Assembly (NCBI GenBank): GCA_963640465.1
Contig: CAVHYP010000004.1
Location: 1-64,000, forward strand
Reading direction: 5' to 3'
Length of the DNA stretch: 64,000 nt
From: Colivivens sp963640465
GTDB taxonomy: Bacteria; Bacteroidota; Bacteroidia; Bacteroidales; Bacteroidaceae
Position numbers and translations under genes: made by a program. The notes under the pieces were generated by a model, which saw nothing but the letters and a program-made list of their open reading frames with translations, was not told the origin of the DNA and ran no database searches. This document shows positions 1 through 8,380 of this stretch, piece by piece (position 1 is the first letter of the stretch; every line of letters begins with the position of its first letter).

Positions 1-95
1 CCCATTGAAGCATAGTATGTCAAAAATACCACGCAAAATGACCCATACGCCAAAATATTACGTTTGACGAGGACGAGATTCAGGAACAGCGACAG

Positions 96-986
96 GTGAT
101 ATCCGGTACAGGATTCTTTATCGATGATCGTGGACTGATAATGACAAATAGGCATGTGGCACAACCGCAAATTGATATTCGTGATGTGAAGGACGGGTAC
201 AACCTGTTGATATCAAGGGTCAAGTTGTTGTACTCCATGCAGATGGAAAAACTAAGCAATGATTTCGACGAGCTGGAGAACTCCAAGAGGTTGTGCTATG
301 ATTATGACTATTATGGCAACTATATTTTTGATTCTGACACGTACCAGGAGATTGTGTCGCAGCAGGATGAGCTGCGGACTGAATATGCGTCGCTTAGCGA
401 GACAAGGGATGCTCTTGATGACAATGTTTCGATCCGGGAACTGGACATCAAGGCCAATTGCCTTTTGGGTATTGCCTATAACGATACCTATATCACTTCC
501 GACAAGGACTTCATAGACAAGAACCCCTGTGTGCTTGTGAGGGCTTCTACTGAGGACAATACGGATTTGGCATTGATTCAGCTGAAGAACAAGAAGACTC
601 CGGAGGGCACTTTTGTGTTTGACACTGACGGCAATAAGGAAGAAAGTGCCATGGACAAACTCAAGAGCCTCTTTAGTGAGGATGATGATGCGGAACTGAA
701 GATTGACCAGAATCTGTATATGATTGGCTATAATGCTGGTCCTACGCTGGCAACGACAAAGCAGGGTGTGCAGGTACAGATGACGAGCGGCAAGGTATCG
801 CAGTTGCCTGACGGCGAGCGTCTATTATACAGTATCCCTACGGTGCAGGGTTCAAGTGGTAGCCCTGTGATAGACGAGAAAGGACGGCTGGTGGCAGTGA
901 ACTTTGCAAAACTTATTGGTTCGGATAATTTCAACTTCGGCATCCCAATGAACAAGGTCCGTAGGTTTTTGCATAAGCATAGATAG
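96..986 (+). CDS. Trypsin-like serine protease, 5' end damaged or out of view
   Basis: This is a chymotrypsin-fold serine protease. Counting from the GTG at 96, the catalytic triad is visible: His20 in TNRHV, Asp157 in NTDLALIQL and Ser254 in QGSSGSPV. Residues 22-120 form an acidic, probably helical insert between the His and Asp motifs. A Bacteroidales protein of this kind would normally begin with a signal peptide, but none is present. The frame is open only back to a TGA at 39-41. The upstream codons (NITFDEDEIQEQRQ, directly before the GTG) look like continuing protein, so 96 is probably not the true start. Another frame upstream reads YVKNTTQNDPYAK, which would fit a frameshift near 57-66. 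The C-terminus is normal. The family call is firm; the substrate is unknown. Confidence 0.7.
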   Translation: MISGTGFFIDDRGLIMTNRHVAQPQIDIRDVKDGYNLLISRVKLLYSMQMEKLSNDFDELENSKRLCYDYDYYGNYIFDSDTYQEIVSQQDELRTEYASLSETRDALDDNVSIRELDIKANCLLGIAYNDTYITSDKDFIDKNPCVLVRASTEDNTDLALIQLKNKKTPEGTFVFDTDGNKEESAMDKLKSLFSEDDDAELKIDQNLYMIGYNAGPTLATTKQGVQVQMTSGKVSQLPDGERLLYSIPTVQGSSGSPVIDEKGRLVAVNFAKLIGSDNFNFGIPMNKVRRFLHKHR

Positions 987-1060
987 CGGAGGTTGATTGT
1001 TTCGTCTTGCCATGCGGAAGGTTTGATAGAAGCAAAACGCATGATACGTTAATAAGCGCT

Positions 1061-1262
1061 AGGAGCTAGCTCTCCGAGAGCGTAAAAGCAAGCGAAGGAA
1101 TTAGTGGATTGAAAATATTACGAGCTGCGCTCGAGTGCTATCGTCTACGCTCTCGGAGAGAGCTGACTCCTACATAGCGAACTTGCGTTCGAACGAGCAA
1201 ACAATGCGAGCTATCGCTCGAGTGTTATCGTCTACGGTTTCGGAGAAACCTGACTCCTATTC
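1061..1262. repeat. Dispersed hairpin repeat, copy 1 (three hairpins)
   Basis: This intergenic block lies between the 3' ends of the protease gene and metH. It holds three short hairpins of one family: GCTCT-CCG-AGAGC (1069-1081, inverted orientation), GCTCTC-GGA-GAGAGC (1149-1163) and GGTTTC-GGA-GAAACC (1236-1250). The last two share the surrounding phrases ATCGTCTAC and TGACTCCTA and are joined by a second palindromic stretch, GTTCGAAC. The same family recurs at 22496-22552, 31021-31333 and 35640-35760. The rest of 987-1359 shows no gene. Confidence 0.85.
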
Positions 1263-1359
1263 CCGCGCTCATCTTAGCTCACCCATCCGGCATGCCGCAT
1301 GGCTAACACAAAACATAAAACACAAAACCTAAGACATTTTGTTGACTACTGGCTCTGCT

Positions 1360-4077
1360 TTACAGTACCTTATGCTTTCTTTTCCGTGCCTCTTCGAGGG
1401 TAAGTAATTGCGGCTTCTGTCTGTTGTATTCATCGCGCAGTTGTGACTGATGTGACTTCAGATCTGCAATGTATTTGTCTTTGGTGCGGGGGTCGAGCAC
1501 TTTCTGTGCTTCAACCACGTTTTGTGATGCGTCTTTCAACCAGATGACGGGCCCGTTGTACTCTGTTGCAATCTTGAGTGCTGTGTGCAGATCGCTTGTG
1601 GTGGCTCCGCCAATCATGAGCGGTACGGATATTCCTGCCTCACGCAGGGCATGGGCTGTGTTTGTCATCTCGGTAAGCGAAGGAGTGATGAGCCCTGACA
1701 GTCCAATCAGGTCTGCATGGGTGGCTTTGGCTTGCTCCACAATCGTTTCTGCCGGCACCATGACTCCAAGGTCGGTTATCTCGTAACCATTGCAGCCCAT
1801 GACTACAGACACGATGTTCTTGCCGATGTCGTGCACATCGCCTTTCACGGTTGCAAGCAACACATGTGGGTGGCGGGACGATTCCTGATGATTGGCAGAT
1901 GAAGAATGTTTGTGCGTAGGGATATGGCAGCAAGGGCATTCTTCTGTCTTTGTCGGCTGGTTGTTTGCCTGTTCGATGTAGGGTTGGAGTATCGTGACTG
2001 CCTGCTTCATGGTGCGTGCGGTCTTGACCACTTGTGGAAGAAACATCTTTCCTTCTCCGAAGAGTTTTCCCACCTTGTTCATTGCTTCCATCAATGGCCC
2101 TTCAATCACTTTCACTGGGGTGTGCAACTGTTTGAGTGCATCCATCAGTGCTGGTTCCAGCCCTTCGGTTGTTCCCTTCATGATCATCTCTTCAAGTGTA
2201 ATCTCCTTCTTGTCGACAACACTCTCTTCTTTGGTGGTTGTGAGGTTCTGGGCAATGTCGGTGAGACGTTCTGTGGCGTCCTTGCGTCGGTTGAGCAACA
2301 GATCGTCGATTGCTTCTACCAGGTCGCTTGGTATGTCGGCATAGGTGACTTTCGCCGATGGATTGACGATTGCCATCTCCATTCCCTCGCTGATGGTGTG
2401 GTAGAGGAACACAGCATGGATTGCCTCGCGCAGGTAGTTGTTGCCTCTGAAGGAGAACGACAGGTTGCTTATTCCTCCGCTGATGTGGGAGTGGGGAAGA
2501 TTTTGCCTTATCCAGCGTGTGGCACGGATGAAGTCGAGACCGTAGTTGGCATGTTCTTCAATGCCTGTTCCCACTGCGAGTACGCAGGGGTCGAAGATGA
2601 TGTCGGAGGAATTGAACCCGATTCCGATCAGAAGGTTGTATGCTCTTTGGCAAATCTGTATCTTGCGGTCGAAGGTGGTGGCTTGTCCTTCTTCATCGAA
2701 AGCCATGACGACGAGTGCTGCTCCGAGACGTTTTACCTCACTTGCTTTGGCAAGGAAGGCTGCCTCTCCTTCTTTTAGCGACAATGAGTTGACTATGCAC
2801 TTGCCCTGCACGCATTTGAGTGCGGCTGTGATGACGTCCCATGTGGACGAGTCGATCATGAGCGGCACTTTGGAGATATCGGGATCGGACATGAGGAGGT
2901 TGACGAAATGTACCATCTCTGCCTTGGAATCGAGAAGCCCATCGTCCATATTGATGTCGAGCACCATTGCACCGTCTTCCACCTGGCGGCGTGCAATCTG
3001 CATTGCTTCGTCGTAGTTGTGCTCGCTTATGAGTCGTAGGAATTTGCGTGAACCTGCTACGTTGCACCGTTCACCGATATTCATGAAATGTACCTCAGGT
3101 GTGACCTTGAGCACTTCAAGTCCGGAGAGAGTGAAGGTGGTGTCGGGTTGGCACGGGACATGCACGTTGCCGATAAGTCCTTCTTCGATGAGTGTGTCGT
3201 GCAGCAATTTGATGTATGCAGGTGTAGTTCCGCAGCAACCGCCAAGGATGTTTACGAGTCCTTCACGTGCGAATTCCTTTGTCTGTTCCACGAAATCCTG
3301 TGGTGTCTGGTCGTAGGCTCCCATTTCGTTGGGGAGTCCTGCGTTGGGGTGGCAACTGATGAAGTAAGGCGCTTTGGCTGACAATTCACGTATGAATGGT
3401 TTCAGTTCGGCTGCTCCGAATGAACAGTTGAGCCCCACTGTGAATATGTCGGCATGGGCAACGGATGCAAGGAATGCCTCGATGGTTTGTCCCGACAGGG
3501 TGCGTCCTGCCTTGTCGGAAACGGTGACGGACAGCATGAGTTTAACATTCCTGTCAGTTGTTTTCATCGCTTGTTGTGCTGCATAGATGCCTGCTTTGGC
3601 ATTGAGTGTGTCGAAGATGGTTTCGAGAAGGATGCCGTCGACTCCGTTCTCTATCAGGGCGGTAATTTGCTCGGTGTAGGCGCTTACCAGTTCATCGAAC
3701 GTGATGTCGCGTCTGGCTGGGTCGCTTACGTCCGGGCTCATGGAGCAAGTGTGATTGGTAGGACCAACACTTCCCACGACATAACGTGGCTTGGATGGAT
3801 CCTGTTTCGTGAATTCGTCTGCTACCTCACGTGCCAGCCGTGCTCCTGCTGCATTCAACTCTTTTATCTTGTCGGTTGCATCATAGTCTGCCTGCGAAAT
3901 CCTCTGTGAGGAGAATGTGTTGGTGGATATGATGTCGGCTCCAGCCTGCAGATATTCGGTGTGCATTTGCTTTATGACTTCGGGGTGGGTGAGGTTGAGC
4001 ATATCGAAATTGCCACTGAATCCACGTTGCTGGAGGACAGTGCCGGTTGCTCCGTCCAGTATAAGTATTCTGTCCAT
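1360..4077 (-). CDS. metH: Cobalamin-dependent methionine synthase lacking the reactivation domain
   Basis: This enzyme transfers a methyl group from methyltetrahydrofolate to homocysteine through cob(I)alamin, making methionine in the cytoplasm. Domains in order are the homocysteine/zinc domain (Cys in VGLNCSFG and the GGCCGTTP pair), the pterin domain (MNIGERCNVAGS onward), the helical cap, and the B12 domain with DVHDIGKN near residues 745-752, whose His is the cobalt ligand. At 905 aa it ends after the B12 domain, whereas E. coli MetH is about 1227 aa, so the AdoMet reactivation domain is missing, as I recall for Bacteroides relatives. Residues about 707-736 are a Cys/His-rich insert (PCCHIPTHKH) between cap and B12 domain that I do not expect in the family. 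It is the last gene of the fbp-smpB operon, 5 nt after smpB. Confidence 0.96.
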   Translation of the reverse strand: MDRILILDGATGTVLQQRGFSGNFDMLNLTHPEVIKQMHTEYLQAGADIISTNTFSSQRISQADYDATDKIKELNAAGARLAREVADEFTKQDPSKPRYVVGSVGPTNHTCSMSPDVSDPARRDITFDELVSAYTEQITALIENGVDGILLETIFDTLNAKAGIYAAQQAMKTTDRNVKLMLSVTVSDKAGRTLSGQTIEAFLASVAHADIFTVGLNCSFGAAELKPFIRELSAKAPYFISCHPNAGLPNEMGAYDQTPQDFVEQTKEFAREGLVNILGGCCGTTPAYIKLLHDTLIEEGLIGNVHVPCQPDTTFTLSGLEVLKVTPEVHFMNIGERCNVAGSRKFLRLISEHNYDEAMQIARRQVEDGAMVLDINMDDGLLDSKAEMVHFVNLLMSDPDISKVPLMIDSSTWDVITAALKCVQGKCIVNSLSLKEGEAAFLAKASEVKRLGAALVVMAFDEEGQATTFDRKIQICQRAYNLLIGIGFNSSDIIFDPCVLAVGTGIEEHANYGLDFIRATRWIRQNLPHSHISGGISNLSFSFRGNNYLREAIHAVFLYHTISEGMEMAIVNPSAKVTYADIPSDLVEAIDDLLLNRRKDATERLTDIAQNLTTTKEESVVDKKEITLEEMIMKGTTEGLEPALMDALKQLHTPVKVIEGPLMEAMNKVGKLFGEGKMFLPQVVKTARTMKQAVTILQPYIEQANNQPTKTEECPCCHIPTHKHSSSANHQESSRHPHVLLATVKGDVHDIGKNIVSVVMGCNGYEITDLGVMVPAETIVEQAKATHADLIGLSGLITPSLTEMTNTAHALREAGISVPLMIGGATTSDLHTALKIATEYNGPVIWLKDASQNVVEAQKVLDPRTKDKYIADLKSHQSQLRDEYNRQKPQLLTLEEARKRKHKVL

Positions 4078-4082
4078 AGTTT

Positions 4083-4553
4083 TCAGTGTTTCATTGCACG
4101 GTCCATTTCCCGCTTATCTTCTTTCTCTCTTATTGACTGTCGCTTGTCGAATGTTTTCTTGCCTCGTGCCAGTGCTATGTCGAGTTTTGCAATTCCCTTG
4201 TTGTTGATGTAGAGTCGGGTAGGGACAATGGTGAAGCCGGGGTTCTTTGACTCTGCCTCGAGATAGCGCAGCTCTTTCTTGTTGAGCAGCAGTTTGCGTT
4301 CTCTCCGTTCGGTGTGGTTGTTGTATGACCCTTGCAGGTAGAGTGCGACATAGGTGTTCTTTGCCCACAATTCTCCTGCGGCAAAGTAGCAGTAGCTGTC
4401 TACAAGGCTTGCCTTGCCCATGCGGATGGACTTGATTTCCGTTCCGGTGAGCACAATGCCGGCTGTGTAGACATCAATGAATTCGTAGTCGAATGATGCC
4501 CTGCGGTTTTTGATGTTTATATGTGGTTGCTTTATGTCTTTGTTCTTTGCCAT
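4083..4553 (-). CDS. smpB: SsrA-binding protein SmpB
   Basis: SmpB is the small basic protein that binds tmRNA and delivers it to stalled ribosomes for trans-translation. At 156 aa it has the usual length. It shows the family signatures GTEIKSIR near the start of the barrel, RERKLLL, and the basic C-terminal tail (GKKTFDKRQSIREKEDKREMDRAMKH) that reaches into the ribosomal mRNA channel. It sits between a DMP19-like gene (53 nt upstream) and metH (5 nt downstream) on the same strand, so co-transcription from the fbp promoter is likely. Its RNA partner, ssrA, is also in this window at 40913-41308. Confidence 0.97.
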   Translation of the reverse strand: MAKNKDIKQPHINIKNRRASFDYEFIDVYTAGIVLTGTEIKSIRMGKASLVDSYCYFAAGELWAKNTYVALYLQGSYNNHTERRERKLLLNKKELRYLEAESKNPGFTIVPTRLYINNKGIAKLDIALARGKKTFDKRQSIREKEDKREMDRAMKH

Positions 4554-4606
4554 CTTGTTGTCCTTGCTTCTTTTCTACTTGCAATTTCAGTTATTCCTGC
4601 AATTGT

Positions 4607-5089
4607 CTATTGCTTTCCTTCTAGCCTCTTTTCTATGTTCTTTTGCTTCTCCATGAATGTCTCTGCAATGGCTGGTGTCACTGTTTCTTCCCAGTCGTCG
4701 AGGTATTCGTCGCCATAGTTGTTGAGTTTGTCGAACTTCTCGTACTGTGCCATGAATTCTTCTTCGCTCTTGTCGGCTTCGAGTTCTTCTTTGTGAGCTT
4801 TGTATTCGTGGTAGACTTCGTAGAGGAACTTGCTGAAGTCTATCATTCCCCATTCTTTCTTGAGCAACATGGGGAAGGGTCCTTGGAGTACATAGGTGCC
4901 GTATCCGTTTTGAATCAGCTGGATGAATCCTCCTTCCATCACCTCGTCGCGCAGGTAACGGTAGGCAAGCAGACAATGCTCGTCGAGTGTCAGCTCTGTC
5001 ATGTTGTCTGCGGTGAGTTGGCCTCCGACTCTCTGAAGGAGCCGGTCTGTTGTCTGGTTGATGTAGTCTACTGCTTCCTGATATTCCAT
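4607..5089 (-). CDS. DMP19-like (DUF4375) protein
   Basis: This acidic cytoplasmic protein of 160 aa resembles the DMP19/DUF4375 family. The clearest matches are the central phrase GGFIQLIQNGYGTYV and the following WGMIDFSKFLYEVYHEY. Neisseria DMP19 is described as a DNA-mimic that binds a repressor, but most family members are uncharacterised and I would not transfer that role. I chose the ATG at 5087-5089 (MEYQEAVDYINQ) because it begins 4 nt after the fbp stop; a longer reading from 5134 would overlap fbp by 41 nt. The next gene is smpB. Its role beside fbp, smpB and metH is unknown. Confidence 0.7.
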   Translation of the reverse strand: MEYQEAVDYINQTTDRLLQRVGGQLTADNMTELTLDEHCLLAYRYLRDEVMEGGFIQLIQNGYGTYVLQGPFPMLLKKEWGMIDFSKFLYEVYHEYKAHKEELEADKSEEEFMAQYEKFDKLNNYGDEYLDDWEETVTPAIAETFMEKQKNIEKRLEGKQ

Positions 5090-5093
5090 GTGC

Positions 5094-7097
5094 TTATTTG
5101 TTGAGCTCTTTAATCCAGCCATTGCGGTAGGCAAAGAGCAGTTTCTTCAAATCGTTTACTTTCTTTATCAACACCTTTCCTTTGTCGGTGTCTCTCACAT
5201 ACATTCTGTTTTGGCTGAGTTCCACAATCTGGCGTGTGCTCTTGATGTCCACTCCCTTGCGAATGGTTTCTTCGGCTGATTTGAACGGCTGGTGCTGCAC
5301 CAGTTCCAGTCCGCGTGAGTGGAAGGTGAGGGTGTAGCCTGCTATTCCGGTCTTTGGCTGGTAGGCTCTTGAGAATCCGCCGTCGATGACGAGGTGCTTG
5401 CCTCCTGCCTTGATTGGTGTCTCGCCTTTGATGGTGCGCACTGGCACGTGTCCGTTGATTATATGCCGGTGCTGGCCTTTCACTCCGAAGTTGTCCATAA
5501 TCATGTCCATCACTGCTTCGCTGTCGCCGTACTTGTAGTATTCGCCTTTCTTCTCGGTGTAGGTGGATGGGTCGTCAATGAAGTAGCGCTCGAAGGTTGT
5601 CATGCGGTCTTTGTCGAACAGCGGACTGTTTTTTCCGCACCAGAGATACCAGAGGTAGTCGATGGCATATTGCTTGTCTTCTTTCCTTGCATCGTTGCTG
5701 AATGCGGTTCTGACAATCTTTTCTGTCTGCTTCATCATGTCGATGCCTTTGTATTTCTTTCCTCTGATGTCGACTTCCTTCAGCGATCCGTCCTTGTTGA
5801 GCGGGATGGATGCATGGAACAGGAGGTTGGAGTTGACCACAGAGTACATGCTTCCGTGGGAGAGCAGGTTGCTGATGTGTTTGTGGAGTTTGTCGCTTGT
5901 GGTGAACGAGTGTACCATCCGGTCCATCACGTGTTCTTCTTCTGCGCTCAGTTCGTAGGGATGCTCGGGGTTGATGGTCGGGAGGAACGTGTCGGTGAGC
6001 GGGTAGGTTGTGCCGTCGAGTGTGATGGTGCCTTTCCCTTTGTCAATCAGATGGAGGAGGTTGCGGTCTGCCATTCCGAACTCGGGACGGCGGTTGATGA
6101 TCTTTGCTTCTTCCTTGAACTGTATGATGGAGATGGCTTTGTGCATGAGTGTCATGAGCCGTTCTGTCAGTTCATCTTCCTTGTTCTCCTGCAGATGGGT
6201 GATTCCGAACCGCTCGCATGGGTCATCGTGATAGGTGTTGATGGCAAAGGTGGCAAGCGGAAGGAGGTTGATTCCGTATCCGTCTTCCAGTGTGCTCTGG
6301 TTGCCGTATCTCAATGTCATGCGCAGTACGTTGCAGATGCAGGCGCGGTTGCCGGCTGCTGCTCCAAACCAGTTGATGTCGTGGTTGCCCCACACAATGT
6401 CGTAGTGGTGGTAGTTGCAGAGCGTTTCCATGATGAGGTGTGCGCCTGGTCCACGGTCGAAGATGTCGCCGAGCAGATGAAGCCTGTCGATGGCTAGCAC
6501 CTGTATGAGGTTGCTCAGTGCTGTGATGAATGCGTCGGCACTTTCTGTGTCGATGATGGTCTGTATGATTTGGTTGTAGTAGTGATACTTCTCGTCGGTT
6601 TGTCCGGACGGTGATTCGTGCAGCAGTTCTTCTATGATGTAGGCAAACTGTGCGGGCAGTGATTTGCGGATTTTCGAACGTGTGTATTTGCTCGATACTT
6701 CGCGGCAAACTCTGATGAGTTGGAGTAGGGTGGTGGGGTAGAAGTCTTTCAGTGATTTCTTCTCTGACTTTATGAGTTGCAGTTTGCGTTCCGGATAGTA
6801 GATGAGTGTGCACAGCTCTCTCTTCTGCTTGCGTGTGAGTGTGTTCCCGTAGATTTCTTCCACCTTGCGCTTGATGTATCCGGATGCGTTTCTCAGTACA
6901 TGGTTGAAGGCTTCACTTTCGCCGTGTGGGTCGGAAATGAAATGCTCAGTGGGTTTTGGCAGGTTGAGTATTGCTTCCAGGTTGATTATCTCGGTGCTGG
7001 CGTCTGCTATGTTTGGATAGCTTTGTGCCAGCAACTGGAGGTATCTCAAGTCTTTTTTTATTTCGTCTTCTTTGAATGTGCTGTGAACTTTCATCAT
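5094..7097 (-). CDS. fbp: Fructose-1,6-bisphosphatase class III
   Basis: This enzyme hydrolyses fructose-1,6-bisphosphate to fructose-6-phosphate, the committed step of gluconeogenesis. It is the large class III (Firmicutes/Bacteroidetes) form, about 667 aa, built on a metallophosphatase core. The metal-binding motifs are all present: FISDPHGESEAF near the N-terminus, LLGDIFDRGPG, and WGNHDINWFGA. The C-terminal part has INGHVPV and the GGFSRAYQ segment. A reading from 7112 is possible, but the -7 promoter box at 7114-7121 would place the transcript start downstream of that codon, so I prefer MMKVHST at 7097. It is the first gene of the operon that continues to metH. Confidence 0.95.
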   Translation of the reverse strand: MMKVHSTFKEDEIKKDLRYLQLLAQSYPNIADASTEIINLEAILNLPKPTEHFISDPHGESEAFNHVLRNASGYIKRKVEEIYGNTLTRKQKRELCTLIYYPERKLQLIKSEKKSLKDFYPTTLLQLIRVCREVSSKYTRSKIRKSLPAQFAYIIEELLHESPSGQTDEKYHYYNQIIQTIIDTESADAFITALSNLIQVLAIDRLHLLGDIFDRGPGAHLIMETLCNYHHYDIVWGNHDINWFGAAAGNRACICNVLRMTLRYGNQSTLEDGYGINLLPLATFAINTYHDDPCERFGITHLQENKEDELTERLMTLMHKAISIIQFKEEAKIINRRPEFGMADRNLLHLIDKGKGTITLDGTTYPLTDTFLPTINPEHPYELSAEEEHVMDRMVHSFTTSDKLHKHISNLLSHGSMYSVVNSNLLFHASIPLNKDGSLKEVDIRGKKYKGIDMMKQTEKIVRTAFSNDARKEDKQYAIDYLWYLWCGKNSPLFDKDRMTTFERYFIDDPSTYTEKKGEYYKYGDSEAVMDMIMDNFGVKGQHRHIINGHVPVRTIKGETPIKAGGKHLVIDGGFSRAYQPKTGIAGYTLTFHSRGLELVQHQPFKSAEETIRKGVDIKSTRQIVELSQNRMYVRDTDKGKVLIKKVNDLKKLLFAYRNGWIKELNK

Positions 7098-7113
7098 AGT
7101 TGCTTTTATCATG

Positions 7114-7121
7114 CAAAGTTA
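7114..7121 (-). promoter_or_regulatory. -7 box of the fbp promoter
   Basis: On the minus strand this reads TAACTTTG followed by C, matching the Bacteroidetes -7 box TAnnTTTG. I see no clear TTTG -33 element at the usual distance, so the upstream half is weak. The expected start of transcription is near 7107, which excludes the ATG at 7112 as the fbp start. Confidence 0.6.
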
Positions 7122-7191
7122 AAACAAATTATTCACATGGCATAGCGAAATGCTGGAAATCTCCTTTGTGTCATTGGTCTGAAATGGAAAA

Positions 7192-7248
7192 ACTGGTCAT
7201 GCCTCTCGGCAAGACCAGTGTTTAGTAAATAACCTTGCTTACTAACAC
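7192..7248. terminator. Two adjacent hairpins between fbp and the Spy-like gene
   Basis: Two inverted repeats lie side by side: ACTGGTC / GACCAGT (7192-7198 with 7213-7219) and GTGTTTAGTAA / TTACTAACAC (7218-7228 with 7239-7248). They lie downstream of the minus-strand gene that ends at 7411 and upstream of the fbp promoter, so ending the sigma-operon transcript is the simplest role. No long T-run follows, so this is tentative. Confidence 0.4.
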
Positions 7249-7350
7249 CTTTTCTAGTTTGCTTTGTCTTGTGACAAAATCTTCTTTGCTAGAAAAATAT
7301 AAAATACTTACTTAATGAACAATCTTTTATTTTTACCTATATGTTCAGCT

Positions 7351-7438
7351 GTTTGCGTCCGGTTGTTTGGTCGTTTGCGTCCGGTTGTCTGGCTGTTTGC
7401 GTCCGGTTGTTTAGTTGTTTTCGTTTGGTCGTCTCCAG
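7351..7438. repeat. 22-bp periodic array overlapping the end of the 7411 gene
   Basis: Three near-identical units start at 7351, 7373 and 7395 (each begins GTTTGCGTCCGGTTGT), exactly 22 bp apart. A degenerate fourth unit starts at 7417. The fourth unit and the last part of the third lie inside the 3' end of the minus-strand gene, so the array runs through that gene's stop codon. Confidence 0.85.
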
Positions 7439-7899
7439 CCTCTGTCTTGTGGGTAGAAGCGTCGGAGGGCCTCCATGTTGAATTTGTGGAGGGCTGTCCT
7501 CACTTTATGTATCTTTTTCCATGTCAGCACGGAGTGGAATTTCTTCTTGTAGTAGGTCTGTTCAATCTTTTTGCTTTCCACTTCGAGGTCGGTGACCCAT
7601 GCTATGATTTTCTCGTAGTCGGCTTCTGTCTTGGCTTTGAATCCCAGTCCTATGGTGTATTGTATCTTGCCATTGATTTCGCGCTGCTTGTTGAGCATCT
7701 CGTGCATCAGTGGGAAGAATATTTTGCATTCCTGTGGTGTCAGCTCTGCCTCGTTTCTCACGAACTCTTCCAGCCGGTGGTTGAATTCCTCTGGCGAGAA
7801 TGTGCGCATTTCCTGATGGCGTACCCATCCTGCCTGTTGCTGTGAGAATGTGGTTGCGCTGATGCACAGTGTGATGATTATGAGTATGAGTTTTCTCAT
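7411..7899 (-). CDS. Periplasmic Spy/CpxP-like protein
   Basis: This 162-aa protein starts with a clear signal peptide (MRKLILIIITLCISATTFSQ) and is otherwise helical and charged. The FSPEEFNHRLEEFV..ELTPQE pattern, followed by long helices with many Lys and Arg, resembles the Spy/CpxP (LTXXQ, heavy-metal-sensor-like) group of periplasmic chaperones. The sequence similarity is only general. It follows an ECF sigma factor and its probable anti-sigma factor on the same strand, a context typical of envelope-stress output genes. The last residues (RRPNENN) are encoded by the edge of a 22-bp repeat array. Function is inferred, not shown. Confidence 0.6.
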   Translation of the reverse strand: MRKLILIIITLCISATTFSQQQAGWVRHQEMRTFSPEEFNHRLEEFVRNEAELTPQECKIFFPLMHEMLNKQREINGKIQYTIGLGFKAKTEADYEKIIAWVTDLEVESKKIEQTYYKKKFHSVLTWKKIHKVRTALHKFNMEALRRFYPQDRGWRRPNENN

Positions 7900-7939
7900 A
7901 AATTATTTGTTGCTATTTCAATATCCGTCGTTTGTAGTT

Positions 7940-8329
7940 TCAATATTCGCCGCCTGAAAGATAGTTATACACATCGTTGTAGTCAACCATTGCGTAGTCG
8001 AGCATTTCTTCCTGGTAGTTTTCCTGATAGTTGCTGCCGATTTGTGTGCTGACTGCCTGTGCGCTGCTGGTGTATGGTTGGTTGTTGCTTTCCTTTTCGG
8101 TCTGCTCAAGTGTGAATATGCCTATCACGGCTCCTGCCATGCAGGCTGCAATGAGTCCAGTCCACTTGATCCAGTTGGTCTTGTGTTTCGGAGTGATGCT
8201 TATGATCTTTGTCTCCTCGTCTGGAATGTTTGACATTATACGTGATGTGAGAGTGTCAAAATATCCATCGGGGACGGTGAAATGGTTTTCCCTTCCGAAC
8301 TGTTTCAATATTTTCTTCTCTTCGTTCAT
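7940..8329 (-). CDS. Probable membrane anti-sigma factor
   Basis: This 129-aa protein has a cytoplasmic N-terminal part (about 50 residues, with the phrase FTVPDGYFDTLTSRIMSNIP), one membrane segment (WTGLIAACMAGAVIGIFTL, about residues 56-74), and a short Gln/Tyr/Asp-rich outer tail. That layout and its place directly after an ECF sigma gene fit a one-pass anti-sigma factor, although it lacks a recognisable zinc ZAS motif. The PDGYFDTL phrase is common in small Bacteroidetes proteins next to sigma factors. It is probably co-transcribed with the sigma gene (51 nt apart). The sigma-binding role is inferred from layout and context. Confidence 0.6.
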   Translation of the reverse strand: MNEEKKILKQFGRENHFTVPDGYFDTLTSRIMSNIPDEETKIISITPKHKTNWIKWTGLIAACMAGAVIGIFTLEQTEKESNNQPYTSSAQAVSTQIGSNYQENYQEEMLDYAMVDYNDVYNYLSGGEY

Positions 8330-8380
8330 CGTATTATTCCCTTTGGTTTCATTCGTTTGACTTTATATGGCTGAAAAGGT

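Noticed and set aside
1135..1332. Short conserved peptide (LSSTLSERADSY) read from the hairpin repeat
   Set aside because: The same reading recurs at 31161 and 35622, but only because the DNA repeats. Compensating stem changes alter the residues, and no start signals or codon pattern support translation.
1906..2778. A 290-aa frame on the plus strand within metH
   Set aside because: Antisense shadow of metH; composition typical of a reversed coding strand.
4078..4606. Cobalamin riboswitch in front of metH
   Set aside because: The gaps before metH and smpB are 5 and 53 nt, too short for one; expression must come from the fbp promoter.
5394..6497. A 367-aa frame on the plus strand within fbp
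   Set aside because: Cys- and Val-rich antisense shadow of fbp, with no motif and no promoter.
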